NCBI GenBank assembly: GCA_035480575.1
Contig: DATIHR010000005.1
Coordinates: forward strand, 1-64,000
Length of the DNA stretch: 64,000 nucleotides
DNA from: PMNU01 sp035480575
GTDB lineage: Bacteria > Patescibacteriota > Saccharimonadia > Saccharimonadales > UBA4665
Reading direction: 5' to 3'
Below the pieces are notes generated by a model, which saw only the letters and a program-made list of their open reading frames with translations, made no database searches and was not told the DNA's origin. A program made the translations under genes and the position numbers. Below, piece by piece: positions 35,542 through 43,666 of the stretch; positions within the stretch are counted from its first letter, which is position 1; every line of letters starts with the position of its first letter.

Positions 35542-36903
35542 TCAGGCTTTCGGCAGCTTTAGCACGAAGCTCGTGTATTCGGTGATGTTGTCAAGATATA
35601 GCGTGCCGCTAAAATGCTTTTCGGCAATTTGCCGCGCAATTGATAGGCCCATGCCCATACCGACTTCTTTAGTGCTATAAAATGGTTCAAATAATTTGGC
35701 GCGTTCGCTGGCAGGAATACCTTTGCCCCAATCACTAACGGCAATAGTAAGCTGGTCGTCTTGTTCCTGGATGTGGATTACTACTTGTTTCGGATCGGCT
35801 ACGTCGAGTTCGTCGTACGCATCGATAGCATTGCTAATGATATTGGCTATTAGTTGCCGGAACCGTACCGATTCGCCACGGACGCGCAATTGTTTGCGGT
35901 CGCCCGTTGCTTCGAGTTGCAGTGTAACGGCATTTCGTGCGGCGCGGTGCTTTAAGATGCCAACGACTTCCTCTGTCTCGGTGGCGACATTAAATGGCCG
36001 AACAACTGACTTACCTTGTAATTGATCGCGAACTTTTAGAAGCATGTCGTCAATGTAGCGAATGCTGCGTTTGGCGCGTTTCAATACTTGCGAATGTTCC
36101 TGCGATTCCAAGCCCTCGATGTCTAGGCTCAGGCTCGTTAAATGCCCAGCGAGCTCATGCAGGAGCGCGGTACTGATTTTGCCAAGTTCGGCAAAGCGGT
36201 ATAGTTGTTGCAAACGTTCAAACTGGACTGCCTGTAATTCGCGCGTTCGTTCCTCTACGGTCGTTTCGAGTAAATCGCGCTGGCGTTTTAAGTTCAGCTC
36301 GGCGCGCTGTGCTCGCGCCAGTGAATGTTCCATACGCACGTTAAACAGCCATGTTACGAGGCCGACGACCACGAATATAATGCAGAACCCCATAACAATC
36401 CCATAGTCCAGGGCTGAGTGCGTCCAGCTAAGGTCTGGCCTAAGAGTGCCGGCATTTTGGTGAACCTGCAGCACGCTGACTGTGCCAATAACGAATGCCG
36501 TGCTGTACAAGGAATATTTTGCGCCCAGTAGTATGGCAGACAAGATGATAAGCAGCGCATAGAGCGCAACGGTTACAGGCATGGTTACGCCCCATGCTAA
36601 CGAAGCGCCTACGGCAAATAGCGCATAAATGCTTAGTAGTATCAACGATGCAATATAATGCTGCCGGCTGCGTGACAGCCCGTACGTGCCAGCTGTGACG
36701 GCTAGGACGACAATAAAAATAAGGATACGTGCGTCAACATAGTGGTTGCCCCAGGCAAAATAGCTGACCAGCAAAATACAGAGCGCTAGTAATTCTACGA
36801 GCAGCGTACCAACAAGCAGCACATTTAAAACCAGCTCGCGATTTCGTAGGTCTTCATCAAGCTGAGTGGGTTTAATGTAGTCGGTATATAGTTTACGGAA
36901 CAT
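35542..36903 (-). CDS. Six-TM sensor histidine kinase
   Basis: A 453-aa kinase. Six hydrophobic segments (about 25-48, 57-75, 82-103, 106-125, 128-146 and 166-187) form a membrane sensor with little extracellular sequence, similar in plan to peptide- or lipid-sensing kinases. A coiled linker follows, then the H-box ALLHELAGHLTSL (H249), N-box NIISNAIDAYD, and DWGKGIP and GMGMGLSI ATP-lid motifs. It sits between a 38-aa peptide gene and the terpene synthase. TATTAA 6 nt before its ATG may give a second promoter. Confidence 0.9.
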   Translation of the reverse strand: MFRKLYTDYIKPTQLDEDLRNRELVLNVLLVGTLLVELLALCILLVSYFAWGNHYVDARILIFIVVLAVTAGTYGLSRSRQHYIASLILLSIYALFAVGASLAWGVTMPVTVALYALLIILSAILLGAKYSLYSTAFVIGTVSVLQVHQNAGTLRPDLSWTHSALDYGIVMGFCIIFVVVGLVTWLFNVRMEHSLARAQRAELNLKRQRDLLETTVEERTRELQAVQFERLQQLYRFAELGKISTALLHELAGHLTSLSLDIEGLESQEHSQVLKRAKRSIRYIDDMLLKVRDQLQGKSVVRPFNVATETEEVVGILKHRAARNAVTLQLEATGDRKQLRVRGESVRFRQLIANIISNAIDAYDELDVADPKQVVIHIQEQDDQLTIAVSDWGKGIPASERAKLFEPFYSTKEVGMGMGLSIARQIAEKHFSGTLYLDNITEYTSFVLKLPKA

Positions 36904-36915
36904 ATTCTGTTAATA
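36904..36915 (-). promoter_or_regulatory. Possible internal leaderless promoter of the kinase gene
   Basis: Minus-strand TATTAA (36915-36910), then 6 nt, then the ATG at 36903. No ribosome binding site is seen. Confidence 0.35.
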
Positions 36916-36921
36916 AATACA

Positions 36922-36979
36922 GGAATCGGATGATGGTCTAGACCTGATGATGCAGAGCCCGTCGCAGCGTCCGATTCTT
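36922..36979 (-). promoter_or_regulatory. Hairpin in the peptide-kinase intergenic region
   Basis: GAATCGGA (36923-36930) pairs with TCCGATTC (36970-36977). The loop contains the perfect palindrome GGTCTAGACC (36935-36944). It lies between the 38-aa peptide stop and the kinase start and may attenuate read-through or protect the peptide mRNA. Confidence 0.45.
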
Positions 36980-37013
36980 GTAGAGTGGGCTTCTTACCGT
37001 CCCCTAAGCGATC

Positions 37014-37130
37014 CTAGGCTACACTTGCCCAAGGACCACTGTCGGTGATGGCTTTGTGTACGGCTAGTTTCTCAACAGATGCTGCATCGCGCGTTTTACC
37101 GCTGAGAATACTCGTCATAACGTCGCTCAT
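37014..37130 (-). CDS. 38-aa peptide with C-terminal WxSxx, candidate RiPP/pheromone precursor
   Basis: A small ORF between the response regulator and the kinase. The ATG at 37130 follows AGGGGGAG with 2-nt spacing, a very strong ribosome binding site, and it is 23 nt after the regulator stop. The peptide has a Ser/Thr-rich start, a helical middle (VEKLAVHKAI) and ends in SGPWASVA. The last five residues, W-A-S-V-A, match aromatic-x-S-x-x-COOH, the layout of FxSxx peptides modified by FxsB-type radical SAM enzymes; an FxsB homologue lies at 53093. It has no Cys or signal peptide. The coding call is supported by the RBS and context; the role is inference. Confidence 0.6.
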   Translation of the reverse strand: MSDVMTSILSGKTRDAASVEKLAVHKAITDSGPWASVA

Positions 37131-37153
37131 AACTCCCCCTCCCCCTCTTTATG

Positions 37154-37825
37154 TTACGCATCATCAATCATATAACCAATACCATAGGCTGTTTTTATGA
37201 GGTCGCCCCCAAATGGCCTGTCAATTTTGTCCCGTAAGTGCTTAATATGTACGTCGACGGTGTTGTGCCAGGTCTCCTTGTTGGAATCCCAGGCATGATC
37301 CACAATCATGGCGCGCGTGACGGCCCGGCCGCGGTTGCGCACAAGGTATTCTAAAATATCAAATTCTTTGCGCCGGAGCGGAATCATAACACCCGCTCGC
37401 TCAACGCGACGACGGGCTGGGTCTATAAGGAGGTCCTCGATGATAATAACACTGTTTTTGGGGTTTGCAGGTACGCGACGCAACAGTGCGGTCATGCGGG
37501 CACGCAGCTCGGCGATATTAAACGGTTTTATTAGGTAATCGTCGGCACCGCCGTTCAATAGGCTGACACGACTGGCAACGTCGTCCTCTGCGGTCAGAAT
37601 AATAATAGGTGTGATGATGCGGTGGGTGCGGAGGGCCTTGCATATGTCGTAGCCATTTTTGTCAGGCAAATGCAAATCCAACACAATCATGTCGTAACCG
37701 CCGGTGTATGCGCGTCGCAACCCATCGTCGCCCGAATGGGCGAGATCAACGGTGAACATGCTGCTAAGGTGGGTCTTAAGACTTTTGGCTAGTGATCGGT
37801 TATCTTCGATAACTAATAATTTCAT
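37154..37825 (-). CDS. OmpR/PhoB-type response regulator
   Basis: A 223-aa regulator. The receiver has acidic E7/D8, the phosphoacceptor D50 (MIVLDLHLP), Thr in ILTAEDD and Lys in YLIKPF. The winged-helix domain is ERAGVMIPLRRKEFDILEYLVRNRGRAVTRAMI with DVHIKHLRDKI and AYGIGYMI. It is the first gene of a group with the 38-aa peptide, a kinase and the terpene synthase. Confidence 0.94.
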   Translation of the reverse strand: MKLLVIEDNRSLAKSLKTHLSSMFTVDLAHSGDDGLRRAYTGGYDMIVLDLHLPDKNGYDICKALRTHRIITPIIILTAEDDVASRVSLLNGGADDYLIKPFNIAELRARMTALLRRVPANPKNSVIIIEDLLIDPARRRVERAGVMIPLRRKEFDILEYLVRNRGRAVTRAMIVDHAWDSNKETWHNTVDVHIKHLRDKIDRPFGGDLIKTAYGIGYMIDDA

Positions 37826-37981
37826 TACCTGCCCTTACCGACCTATCGTAGCAGTGTAATTATTAAATTGTCATTAACTCTCTCAAAGATATTGGGCGTT
37901 GCGATTTTTACAGAGTTCGTATTCTTTTAATGTTTGGGTGCAATACTGTACCTATTAGTACCTGTTTACAGAGGTGCTAAT

Positions 37982-38041
37982 AAACCAATACGACCGCTCA
38001 GACTTTTTGGGTGGGCATAGTCTGAGCGATCGTATTGGTTT
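37982..38041. repeat. 23-bp near-perfect inverted repeat
   Basis: Positions 37982-38004 and 38019-38041 are inverted copies with one mismatch and a 14-nt loop. It lies in the 285-nt gap between the gene ending at 38111 and the response regulator start. Without a T-tract on either strand it is a weak terminator candidate; a stable RNA hairpin or an operator is possible. Nothing else stands out in this gap. Confidence 0.6.
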
Positions 38042-38110
38042 AATGATACCGCAAAAATGTATATTGTGCTTTATTACTTGTGCTTTTTTTGACGTGTTTT
38101 TTTGAGAATC

Positions 38111-38554
38111 TTAGTCGGGAAGGCTGTATTCTTCTATAACTGTCCGTATACCGGCTGCACCAAGTGCCCAGCACTCGCCTTTGGACGACTTGCCGGGGCA
38201 TGTCGCAATCCGTTCGCAAAAAATGTCACGTAATTCTTCTGTAGTAACACCTCCGTCGGTGTCACACAGCTTTTCCAGGGTAATAGCTTTATGTACTAAG
38301 TCTGGCTCGTCCTCGTTAACGATACAAAAAGGCTCGTCTTCTGCAGTTACCTCTTCGTCCCCTTCTTTTAAGAGTGCCGTGATAACCTCGGTTCCGGGCC
38401 GGCCATCGGCGCCTGTATAGATGCCGGTGCCAAAAAGTAGATGTGCCGAAGCCAGGTCGAAGTCTTCATAGTGCCGTGCAGGACATCCGGTTGATAGGTG
38501 TGGTTCGCCATTTATGCGCATGCAAATAATATAGGACGTATCGTACGGTGCCAC
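38111..38554 (-). CDS. Hypothetical Cys-containing acidic protein
   Basis: A 147-aa protein of unknown function starting with GTG, 6 nt after the upstream gene. It is acidic and has seven or more cysteines, including CPAR, FCERIATCPGKSSKGEC, which may bind metal. It is probably co-transcribed with the gene at 38561. Confidence 0.5.
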   Translation of the reverse strand: MAPYDTSYIICMRINGEPHLSTGCPARHYEDFDLASAHLLFGTGIYTGADGRPGTEVITALLKEGDEEVTAEDEPFCIVNEDEPDLVHKAITLEKLCDTDGGVTTEELRDIFCERIATCPGKSSKGECWALGAAGIRTVIEEYSLPD

Positions 38555-38560
38555 AAGCCG

Positions 38561-39523
38561 TTAGGCTGGCTGGCCGCTTTGGAGCCGCTGTAACGTGCGT
38601 ATATCCCGGGCTAGGTCATGATCTATAGCTTCGGGATCTCTGCCACCTAGTAACTCTTGTATTGTTGCAAGCCCCGCCCCATTGCTGCCTAGTAACCCTG
38701 GCAACTTAAGTACCTGCGATCTATAGACAGTCTGACCGTCGCGAACGGTCATGAGCTCTCCAATGACCCTGCTGCGCATACCGTCTATGAATTGTGGAGA
38801 TATACCGCAGGCTGCGAGCGTTAGCCCGCTGTAGCACATAGCCCTTAAGAAATATTCGTGCGCGGTCGGTTTGAGCCAGTTAAATTCTGTAGGTTTATCG
38901 GAATCGAATGCCTTCTCGACATACGTGCCTACTGCCTGCTTGCCGATGGCGATAGCGCGAGCATCGCCAGAATGGTAGGGCTCGAACTGGTCGGTAATAT
39001 CTTGTACGCATACTTCCGAATGACGTGGTTCGCCATGTGTCACGTTTGTTTCGACATCTATGACAAGCGTGTGATGTTGCACAGCTGACGCGCCTGGTAA
39101 TAGGCGTGCGCGTGCTTGTGTAATGTGCCCAACGGCGTACTGGGTGCCTATAAGGTGATTGCCCTGTACGTCTGTGGCTAAATACACCATGGTGCCGGGC
39201 GTATGGAGCGCATCAATTGCTGATGCCGATTTTTTGAGCACGTTTGCCGTTGCCTTTATGTTCTGCCCTGGCCGGCGGCCAACATGCGCTAAAAATTGGT
39301 AGTATTGTGCTTTTGTCTCGAACGTGTCTGCAAGCGGCGGATCGTTGTTTAGCGCGGTGTGCCCATACGCGAAGAACATATCACGGGCACGCTCGAACTC
39401 GTCCATGGTTTTTACTAGCTCTCGGGTTTGTGCGATCACCGTGTCGCTACCGGCGCGTACTTGTTCGGTGGCTGTGGTTGCTTGCTCCTGCATGAATTGT
39501 TCGAATTCTGGGTGCGTCCTCAT
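38561..39523 (-). CDS. Hypothetical protein, 320 aa
   Basis: Not recognised. A mainly helical N-terminal 110 residues (heptad-like, FEQFMQEQATTATEQVRAG) precede a mixed domain with LVIDVETNVTHGEPRHSEV. No TM segment. The ATG at 39523 is chosen because GGAGGG lies 5 nt upstream; an in-frame start at 39562 has no such signal. Confidence 0.55.
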   Translation of the reverse strand: MRTHPEFEQFMQEQATTATEQVRAGSDTVIAQTRELVKTMDEFERARDMFFAYGHTALNNDPPLADTFETKAQYYQFLAHVGRRPGQNIKATANVLKKSASAIDALHTPGTMVYLATDVQGNHLIGTQYAVGHITQARARLLPGASAVQHHTLVIDVETNVTHGEPRHSEVCVQDITDQFEPYHSGDARAIAIGKQAVGTYVEKAFDSDKPTEFNWLKPTAHEYFLRAMCYSGLTLAACGISPQFIDGMRSRVIGELMTVRDGQTVYRSQVLKLPGLLGSNGAGLATIQELLGGRDPEAIDHDLARDIRTLQRLQSGQPA

Positions 39524-39611
39524 GTAACCCTCCGTATGACTCGTCGAAAGTATGGCATACAAGAGCGTATGTAGAAAGCTCTTGGTTTCGCGGGATATAA
39601 TAGATTAAGTC

Positions 39612-41054
39612 ATGGGTATTTTGAGGGAGCCGCTGGTTTTTGTAGATATTGAAACGAATGGACTAGACCACATTCGTGGGCGTGTTATTGAGGTTGGCGC
39701 TATTAGGGTGGAAGATGGCGCTGTCGTCAACGAATTTAAACAACTGATAGACCCAGGCACGCCCCTGCCCCAGTTTATTACCGGTCTGACGGGTATTACC
39801 GAGCACGATCTTACCGATGCGCCATTGTTTGGGGCAATTGCTGACGAACTATATAACATATTGGATGGCGCTGTATTTGTAGCGCACAATGTGCGGTTCG
39901 ACTACTCGTTTTTAAAGCAAGAATTTAAGCGCATCGGCAAAAGTTTTAACCCCAAGCAGCTGTGCACGGTGCGGCTGAGCCGTGCACTGTTCCCGCAGTA
40001 TCGCACGCACAAGCTTGGTGACCTTATACAGCGCCATAATTTGGAGGTATCTGCACGGCACCGTGCCTACGACGACGCCCATGCGTTATGGCAGTTTTTG
40101 CAGCTTGTAGAGTCCACAACCGACCCGGGCGTGCTGCAGGCCGCTATTGCCCGCCAGCTTAAAAAACCGTCACTGCCGAAGGGGCTGGACCCACATGTGC
40201 TGGAGACATTGCCCAATAGCACCGGAGTGTATATTTTAGAGGACGACAAAGGCGTGCCCATTTATATCGGCAAAAGTATACATATCCGCACGCGTGTGGC
40301 ATCGCACTTTATGCGCGACCACGATAATACCGCCGAATTCAAAATTGCCCAGCATGTGCGGAGTATTAGCCATATACAAACAGGCAGCGAACTCGAGGCG
40401 TTGCTACTGGAATCGCAACTCGTTAAAGAGAAATTACCACTATATAACAAGCAACTTCGCCGGGTTACTAAGGTTATATTAGCCCGCCGCACCCAAAACG
40501 AGGCCGGTTACGATACGGTACAACTAGAGGAAGCAGATCCTTCAGACGTGCTTGCGGGCCATGATGCCTTGGCGGTCTATTCGCGCCGTAGTAAAGCTAA
40601 GAGCACGCTGGAACAAATGGTGAAAGATTGGGGCTTATGCCCAAAATTGCTCGGGCTCGAAAAAACCAAAGGTGCGTGCTTTATGAGCCAGCTAGGCCGT
40701 TGCAAGGGTCCTTGCACGGGCAAAGAGCCAGCTAGCGCCTACAATGCGCGTTTAAACACTGCGTTTGAGCGTTCGCGCATAGAACCCTGGCCTTACGCAG
40801 GCCCAGTGATCATACAAGAAAAAACGTCCTCCCCAGAAGCTGACCATACGCAGCACGGTTTAGTGGTGGATAAATGGCGGGTTATTGGCCGGCTGCGTGA
40901 GGAACCGTACTGCGAGCCGGTGTTTGAGCACACGGCGCGTACGTTTGACCTCGATGCGTACAATATCCTTAAAACGTACCTCACGACAAAAATGCATCGG
41001 CTATCCATACGCCCATTGCCAGCCGCACAATTCGAGCAGCTGCTTGGTGCGTAG
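39612..41054 (+). CDS. DnaQ-like exonuclease fused to GIY-YIG nuclease (UvrC/Cho-like)
   Basis: A 480-aa fusion. Residues 1-170 form a DEDDh 3'-5' exonuclease: VFVDIETNGLD (motif I), AHNVRFDYSFL (motif II) and HRAYDDAHAL (motif III). Residues about 200-280 form a GIY-YIG domain (STGVYILEDDKGVPIYIGKSIHIRTRV), as in UvrC and Cho. Three or more Cys follow (GACFMSQLGRCKGPC). This fusion is known in other bacteria and is linked to nucleotide excision repair. TATAAT lies at 39596-39601, giving a 5' leader of only about 3 nt. Confidence 0.9.
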   Translation: MGILREPLVFVDIETNGLDHIRGRVIEVGAIRVEDGAVVNEFKQLIDPGTPLPQFITGLTGITEHDLTDAPLFGAIADELYNILDGAVFVAHNVRFDYSFLKQEFKRIGKSFNPKQLCTVRLSRALFPQYRTHKLGDLIQRHNLEVSARHRAYDDAHALWQFLQLVESTTDPGVLQAAIARQLKKPSLPKGLDPHVLETLPNSTGVYILEDDKGVPIYIGKSIHIRTRVASHFMRDHDNTAEFKIAQHVRSISHIQTGSELEALLLESQLVKEKLPLYNKQLRRVTKVILARRTQNEAGYDTVQLEEADPSDVLAGHDALAVYSRRSKAKSTLEQMVKDWGLCPKLLGLEKTKGACFMSQLGRCKGPCTGKEPASAYNARLNTAFERSRIEPWPYAGPVIIQEKTSSPEADHTQHGLVVDKWRVIGRLREEPYCEPVFEHTARTFDLDAYNILKTYLTTKMHRLSIRPLPAAQFEQLLGA

Positions 41055-41056
41055 TC

Positions 41057-41068
41057 TATACTGTGACT
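41057..41068 (+). promoter_or_regulatory. Leaderless-type promoter (-10 TATACT)
   Basis: TATACT at 41057-41062 is followed by 6 nt and the ATG at 41069. Confidence 0.5.
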
Positions 41069-41329
41069 ATGAAGCGACTTATAGTGCTCGCCCTAGTTAT
41101 CCTCATGATTATGGTCGCTAATTTGCTTACCGTCCGTAAACACAACGAAAATACAACCAAGCTGAACGAAGCAATTGCCAGTATAACGCCAAGCGAAGTC
41201 AAGAATGGCGTGGTGCTCAGCTGCAAGGTAGTCGCTGTTAAGCAGCGCAGCGACTACCCTGAAGTCTTGGTTGGTAAATCGGTACCTCAAATTAAACAGC
41301 TTATTTTGGCGGAACCACCCAGTTGTTAG
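41069..41329 (+). CDS. Small N-terminally anchored membrane protein
   Basis: An 86-aa protein with one N-terminal hydrophobic segment (LIVLALVILMIMVANLL) and a polar exported part. Function unknown. A GTG at 41063 is in frame, but ATG at 41069 fits the 6-nt distance from TATACT. The last 29 nt overlap the convergent gene at 41301. Confidence 0.6.
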   Translation: MKRLIVLALVILMIMVANLLTVRKHNENTTKLNEAIASITPSEVKNGVVLSCKVVAVKQRSDYPEVLVGKSVPQIKQLILAEPPSC

Positions 41330-41555
41330 GTTGCTGTACCCTGCCCAATATCCAGCGTACATCGCTACTCTGAACCAATAGCTCGAAGTAATTTAATCCG
41401 TCCGAAGCCGAGAATACATATATAGTATTTTGACCCTCGCGGTATTTATGGCGGTAGCCAATTTGGGTGATGGTATAAGTCTTTTCCTCCCATCTAATGC
41501 CGAAGGGGCGGACAGTTTTATAGGCGTTTCCAAATATTCTTGCCACTTCATACAT
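41301..41555 (-). CDS. Small protein of a Y-polymerase-linked type
   Basis: An 84-aa beta-rich protein (MYEVARIFGN... RPFGIRWEEKTYTITQI... YFELLVQSSDVRWILGRV). From memory, similar small proteins occur beside Y-family polymerase genes in other bacteria; I could not verify this. Its ATG shares one base with the upstream stop (TAATG), so the two are coupled. Confidence 0.55.
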   Translation of the reverse strand: MYEVARIFGNAYKTVRPFGIRWEEKTYTITQIGYRHKYREGQNTIYVFSASDGLNYFELLVQSSDVRWILGRVQQPNNWVVPPK

Positions 41556-41797
41556 TATTTGCCCCCGATTACTAGAATTTTTATGCCTGGCACGAGTAGC
41601 TTCGCCTCGTGGTAGCGCATGCCGATGCGCACACCAAGCAGTGCTGCCTCTTTGGAGCACGAGGTAATAATGCTGTAGCGGTTAGCTGGCCGTCGTTTGT
41701 ACGGTTTGGTGGGGCGTTGGTGTTTGGCGAACGCCCACGTTCGTTGTAATTGTTCGCGTGTTGTGGTGGCGAGCGGTACTTGCATAGTTTTCGTCAT
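41555..41797 (-). CDS. Short protein resembling a Y-family polymerase palm fragment
   Basis: An 80-aa basic protein. Its second half, SCSKEAALLGVRIGMRYHEAKLLVPGIKIL, resembles the conserved DinB/ImuB stretch (SYEAKKLGVRSGMP..EA..LCP). The catalytic carboxylates of a full polymerase are absent, so it is a fragment-like domain used alone, or a remnant. ATG 41797 is chosen because GAGGA lies 6 nt upstream. Confidence 0.5.
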   Translation of the reverse strand: MTKTMQVPLATTTREQLQRTWAFAKHQRPTKPYKRRPANRYSIITSCSKEAALLGVRIGMRYHEAKLLVPGIKILVIGGK

Positions 41798-41803
41798 ATA
41801 CAT

Positions 41804-42092
41804 TCCTCAAAATTTAGGGGTCGTTAAAAAACAACTGTATTTTTTAGGACAGTCGGAACGGATTTGAGGGTGATACTGTCTGTGTAAGGCGGTGCAAACC
41901 GTTCGGTTGCCTTGCCTGACAGGTACAGCGGGTTATATATAAAGGGCGTGCAGTGACCGAAGTATGCTGCCCTGAAAATGCGATAATAAGCCTGCGTGCT
42001 ATGACGCCGTTACTAACAGCGTTCATGCTCCCATGGCTACCTTTTATTATATGCCGCTTGTCTAGCTTTGCAATGTTTATGCTTTTAGTATT
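41804..42092. other. Gene-poor gap
   Basis: I see no convincing gene or strong hairpin here. A hydrophobic plus-strand frame starting near 41953 runs into the end of the convergent gene at 42093 and lacks a ribosome binding site. Confidence 0.4.
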
Positions 42093-42677
42093 TTATACAG
42101 CAGTCTTGCCGGCGCGGCGGGCCAAAATAATGGCCGTAACGACGCCCAGCGAAATGGCGACATACAGCGAGTAACCAATGCTGGTCATGGATATGCCCTG
42201 GACGTGCGCAACGGCAATGCTGGTTAGTAAGCCGCCGGCGGCAGCCAGCGCAAAAGTTATGGGCGTTTCCTCGTGCGGCTGCTTCCAGGCGTGCAAGGCG
42301 GTGGGTACCAGGCCAATGAAATCAATGATAATAACCGCCCACACGGCAATAGCCGGATCGTTAAACAGCCACCATAACGCTAGGCCGATGCCTACGCCCG
42401 CAAGGCACGTTATATCCAGCGCCTTAAAGCTACGGTCGCCGTAGCGCCACCCCACCACGAGTACGGTTGCTAGTACAACGGCACTCAGGCCAGCAAAGAG
42501 GCCGGCTGCAATTTGCCCATCGGCAAGGCTGGCGATGGCGGCTACGCCAGCCAGTACAGCCCATGTTAGCCACGATACCAGGCGGGGCTTGGTATTACCT
42601 TTAACGGTTTCTACTATGTATGGTATAGTGCCGGCAACGGCAACTAGGCTACCCAAAACAACAAGCAGAAAATACAT
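42093..42677 (-). CDS. Multi-TM membrane protein with NTKPRxxSW motif
   Basis: A 194-aa protein with about six to seven TM segments. The motif NTKPRLVSWLTWA after the first helix resembles the PQ-loop-like NxxP-R-x-x-S-W segment of small bacterial transport proteins, but this is tentative. A -10 (CATAAT) lies 6 nt before the ATG. Confidence 0.6.
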   Translation of the reverse strand: MYFLLVVLGSLVAVAGTIPYIVETVKGNTKPRLVSWLTWAVLAGVAAIASLADGQIAAGLFAGLSAVVLATVLVVGWRYGDRSFKALDITCLAGVGIGLALWWLFNDPAIAVWAVIIIDFIGLVPTALHAWKQPHEETPITFALAAAGGLLTSIAVAHVQGISMTSIGYSLYVAISLGVVTAIILARRAGKTAV

Positions 42678-42689
42678 AGTTCAATTATG
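42678..42689 (-). promoter_or_regulatory. Leaderless-type promoter (CATAAT-TGAACT-ATG)
   Basis: Minus-strand CATAAT (42689-42684) and TGAACT directly before ATG. The same AATTGAACTATG string precedes the gene starting at 54653. Confidence 0.5.
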
Positions 42690-42752
42690 GCATACTTGTT
42701 GTGGTTGGCTTTTGTGTCTGTTGTAAAATTACCTATATGTAGGGGGGTTCTC

Positions 42753-43286
42753 ATGGCTACAAAATCAACCGTACCAACGAAACGACCGTTGGTCGTACCT
42801 ATTAGCACTGCGGCAGCTATGCTTGGCAATCAAAACCAAAAATTGGTGCCGTGCATTACCCATGCAGCGTGCGGCAGCGAAGGGATTGGCGCCGCTATTG
42901 GCATTATTACGCCTGGCAATGCTACAAAGGTACACAAACACGAACATTCCGAAACGGTGCTGTTTGTTATGGAAGGCTGGGCCGTAACGCTAATCGGCCC
43001 AAAACTAGTGCCCTACTTTACCGGCCCGGGCGATTTTTTGTTTATACCAAACAATGCCGTTCACATTGGGTTTAACTTGAGCGATAAACACCGGGTAGTC
43101 GCTACCGAGACGCGTACCGATCGGCATTTTAATGACGATGTCGTGCTGCTGCCAGAGCTAGAAGAAAAAGCTGCCGCCGTTATTGCCGATATAAAACAGC
43201 ACTTTAAAGCCGGCCTGCTTAAACTGCCAAAACACTGGACCATAGGCGACATGCGCCCCTACTCGTTCATAGAAGCCGAAGTGTAG
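42753..43286 (+). CDS. Cupin-domain protein
   Basis: A 177-aa single cupin. The first motif is HKHEHSETVLFVMEG (His61, His63, His65 and Glu67) and the second is GPGDFLFIPNNAVHIG (His104), giving a full metal site. The substrate is unknown; it could be a sugar isomerase-type or dioxygenase-type cupin. The ATG at 42753 follows GGGGGG, so a longer in-frame start at 42687 is unlikely. The 3' end overlaps the convergent gene by 28 nt. Confidence 0.8.
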   Translation: MATKSTVPTKRPLVVPISTAAAMLGNQNQKLVPCITHAACGSEGIGAAIGIITPGNATKVHKHEHSETVLFVMEGWAVTLIGPKLVPYFTGPGDFLFIPNNAVHIGFNLSDKHRVVATETRTDRHFNDDVVLLPELEEKAAAVIADIKQHFKAGLLKLPKHWTIGDMRPYSFIEAEV

Positions 43287-43666
43287 CCCACGAATGTAAC
43301 ACGCGACCCGGTTACGACTGTTGTGAGCGGCCCGCGCAGCTGCTCGCCGCTTTCGGCATCGTAAATGGTAAACATGGCGCTACCGCTGAGGGTGTCGCCG
43401 TTTAGGCGTAGACTAAAATCGACCACACCGCGAGTTACAGTTTTGTCGGTAAAACCAAGGCGGTATTCCTCGAATCGGGCTTGTACGGTATCGTCTTTGC
43501 CTGTGCGCCATATACCCATGCCGGCTGTATCGCTAGTGCTGGTGTTTCCTGCTGGTGGGTTGGATTGCATGAGTGTGCCATCGCTGTGGAACGTGAACAT
43601 ATGGTATGTAAATGGCGCGTCCGGTGTTTTAACGCGCCATACGCCAACAATAGAAGCTTTAGTCAT
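43259..43666 (-). CDS. Hypothetical beta-rich (calycin-like) protein
   Basis: A 135-aa protein of repeated beta strands (FTFHSDGTLMQSNPP, GMGIWRTGKDDTVQARFEEYRLG) similar in texture to lipocalin-like proteins. Function unknown. Its ATG lies directly after the stop of the aminotransferase gene (TAGATG). Confidence 0.55.
   Translation of the reverse strand: MTKASIVGVWRVKTPDAPFTYHMFTFHSDGTLMQSNPPAGNTSTSDTAGMGIWRTGKDDTVQARFEEYRLGFTDKTVTRGVVDFSLRLNGDTLSGSAMFTIYDAESGEQLRGPLTTVVTGSRVTFVGYTSASMNE

Noticed and set aside
37982..38041. CRISPR-like or tRNA-like element in the 38-kb gap
   Set aside because: A single inverted repeat with no direct repeats, spacers, CCA end or cloverleaf features.
41953..42174. 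Plus-strand hydrophobic 73-aa frame
   Set aside because: It overlaps the convergent gene at 42093 by 80 nt, has no ribosome binding site, and its hydrophobicity comes from T-rich sequence.
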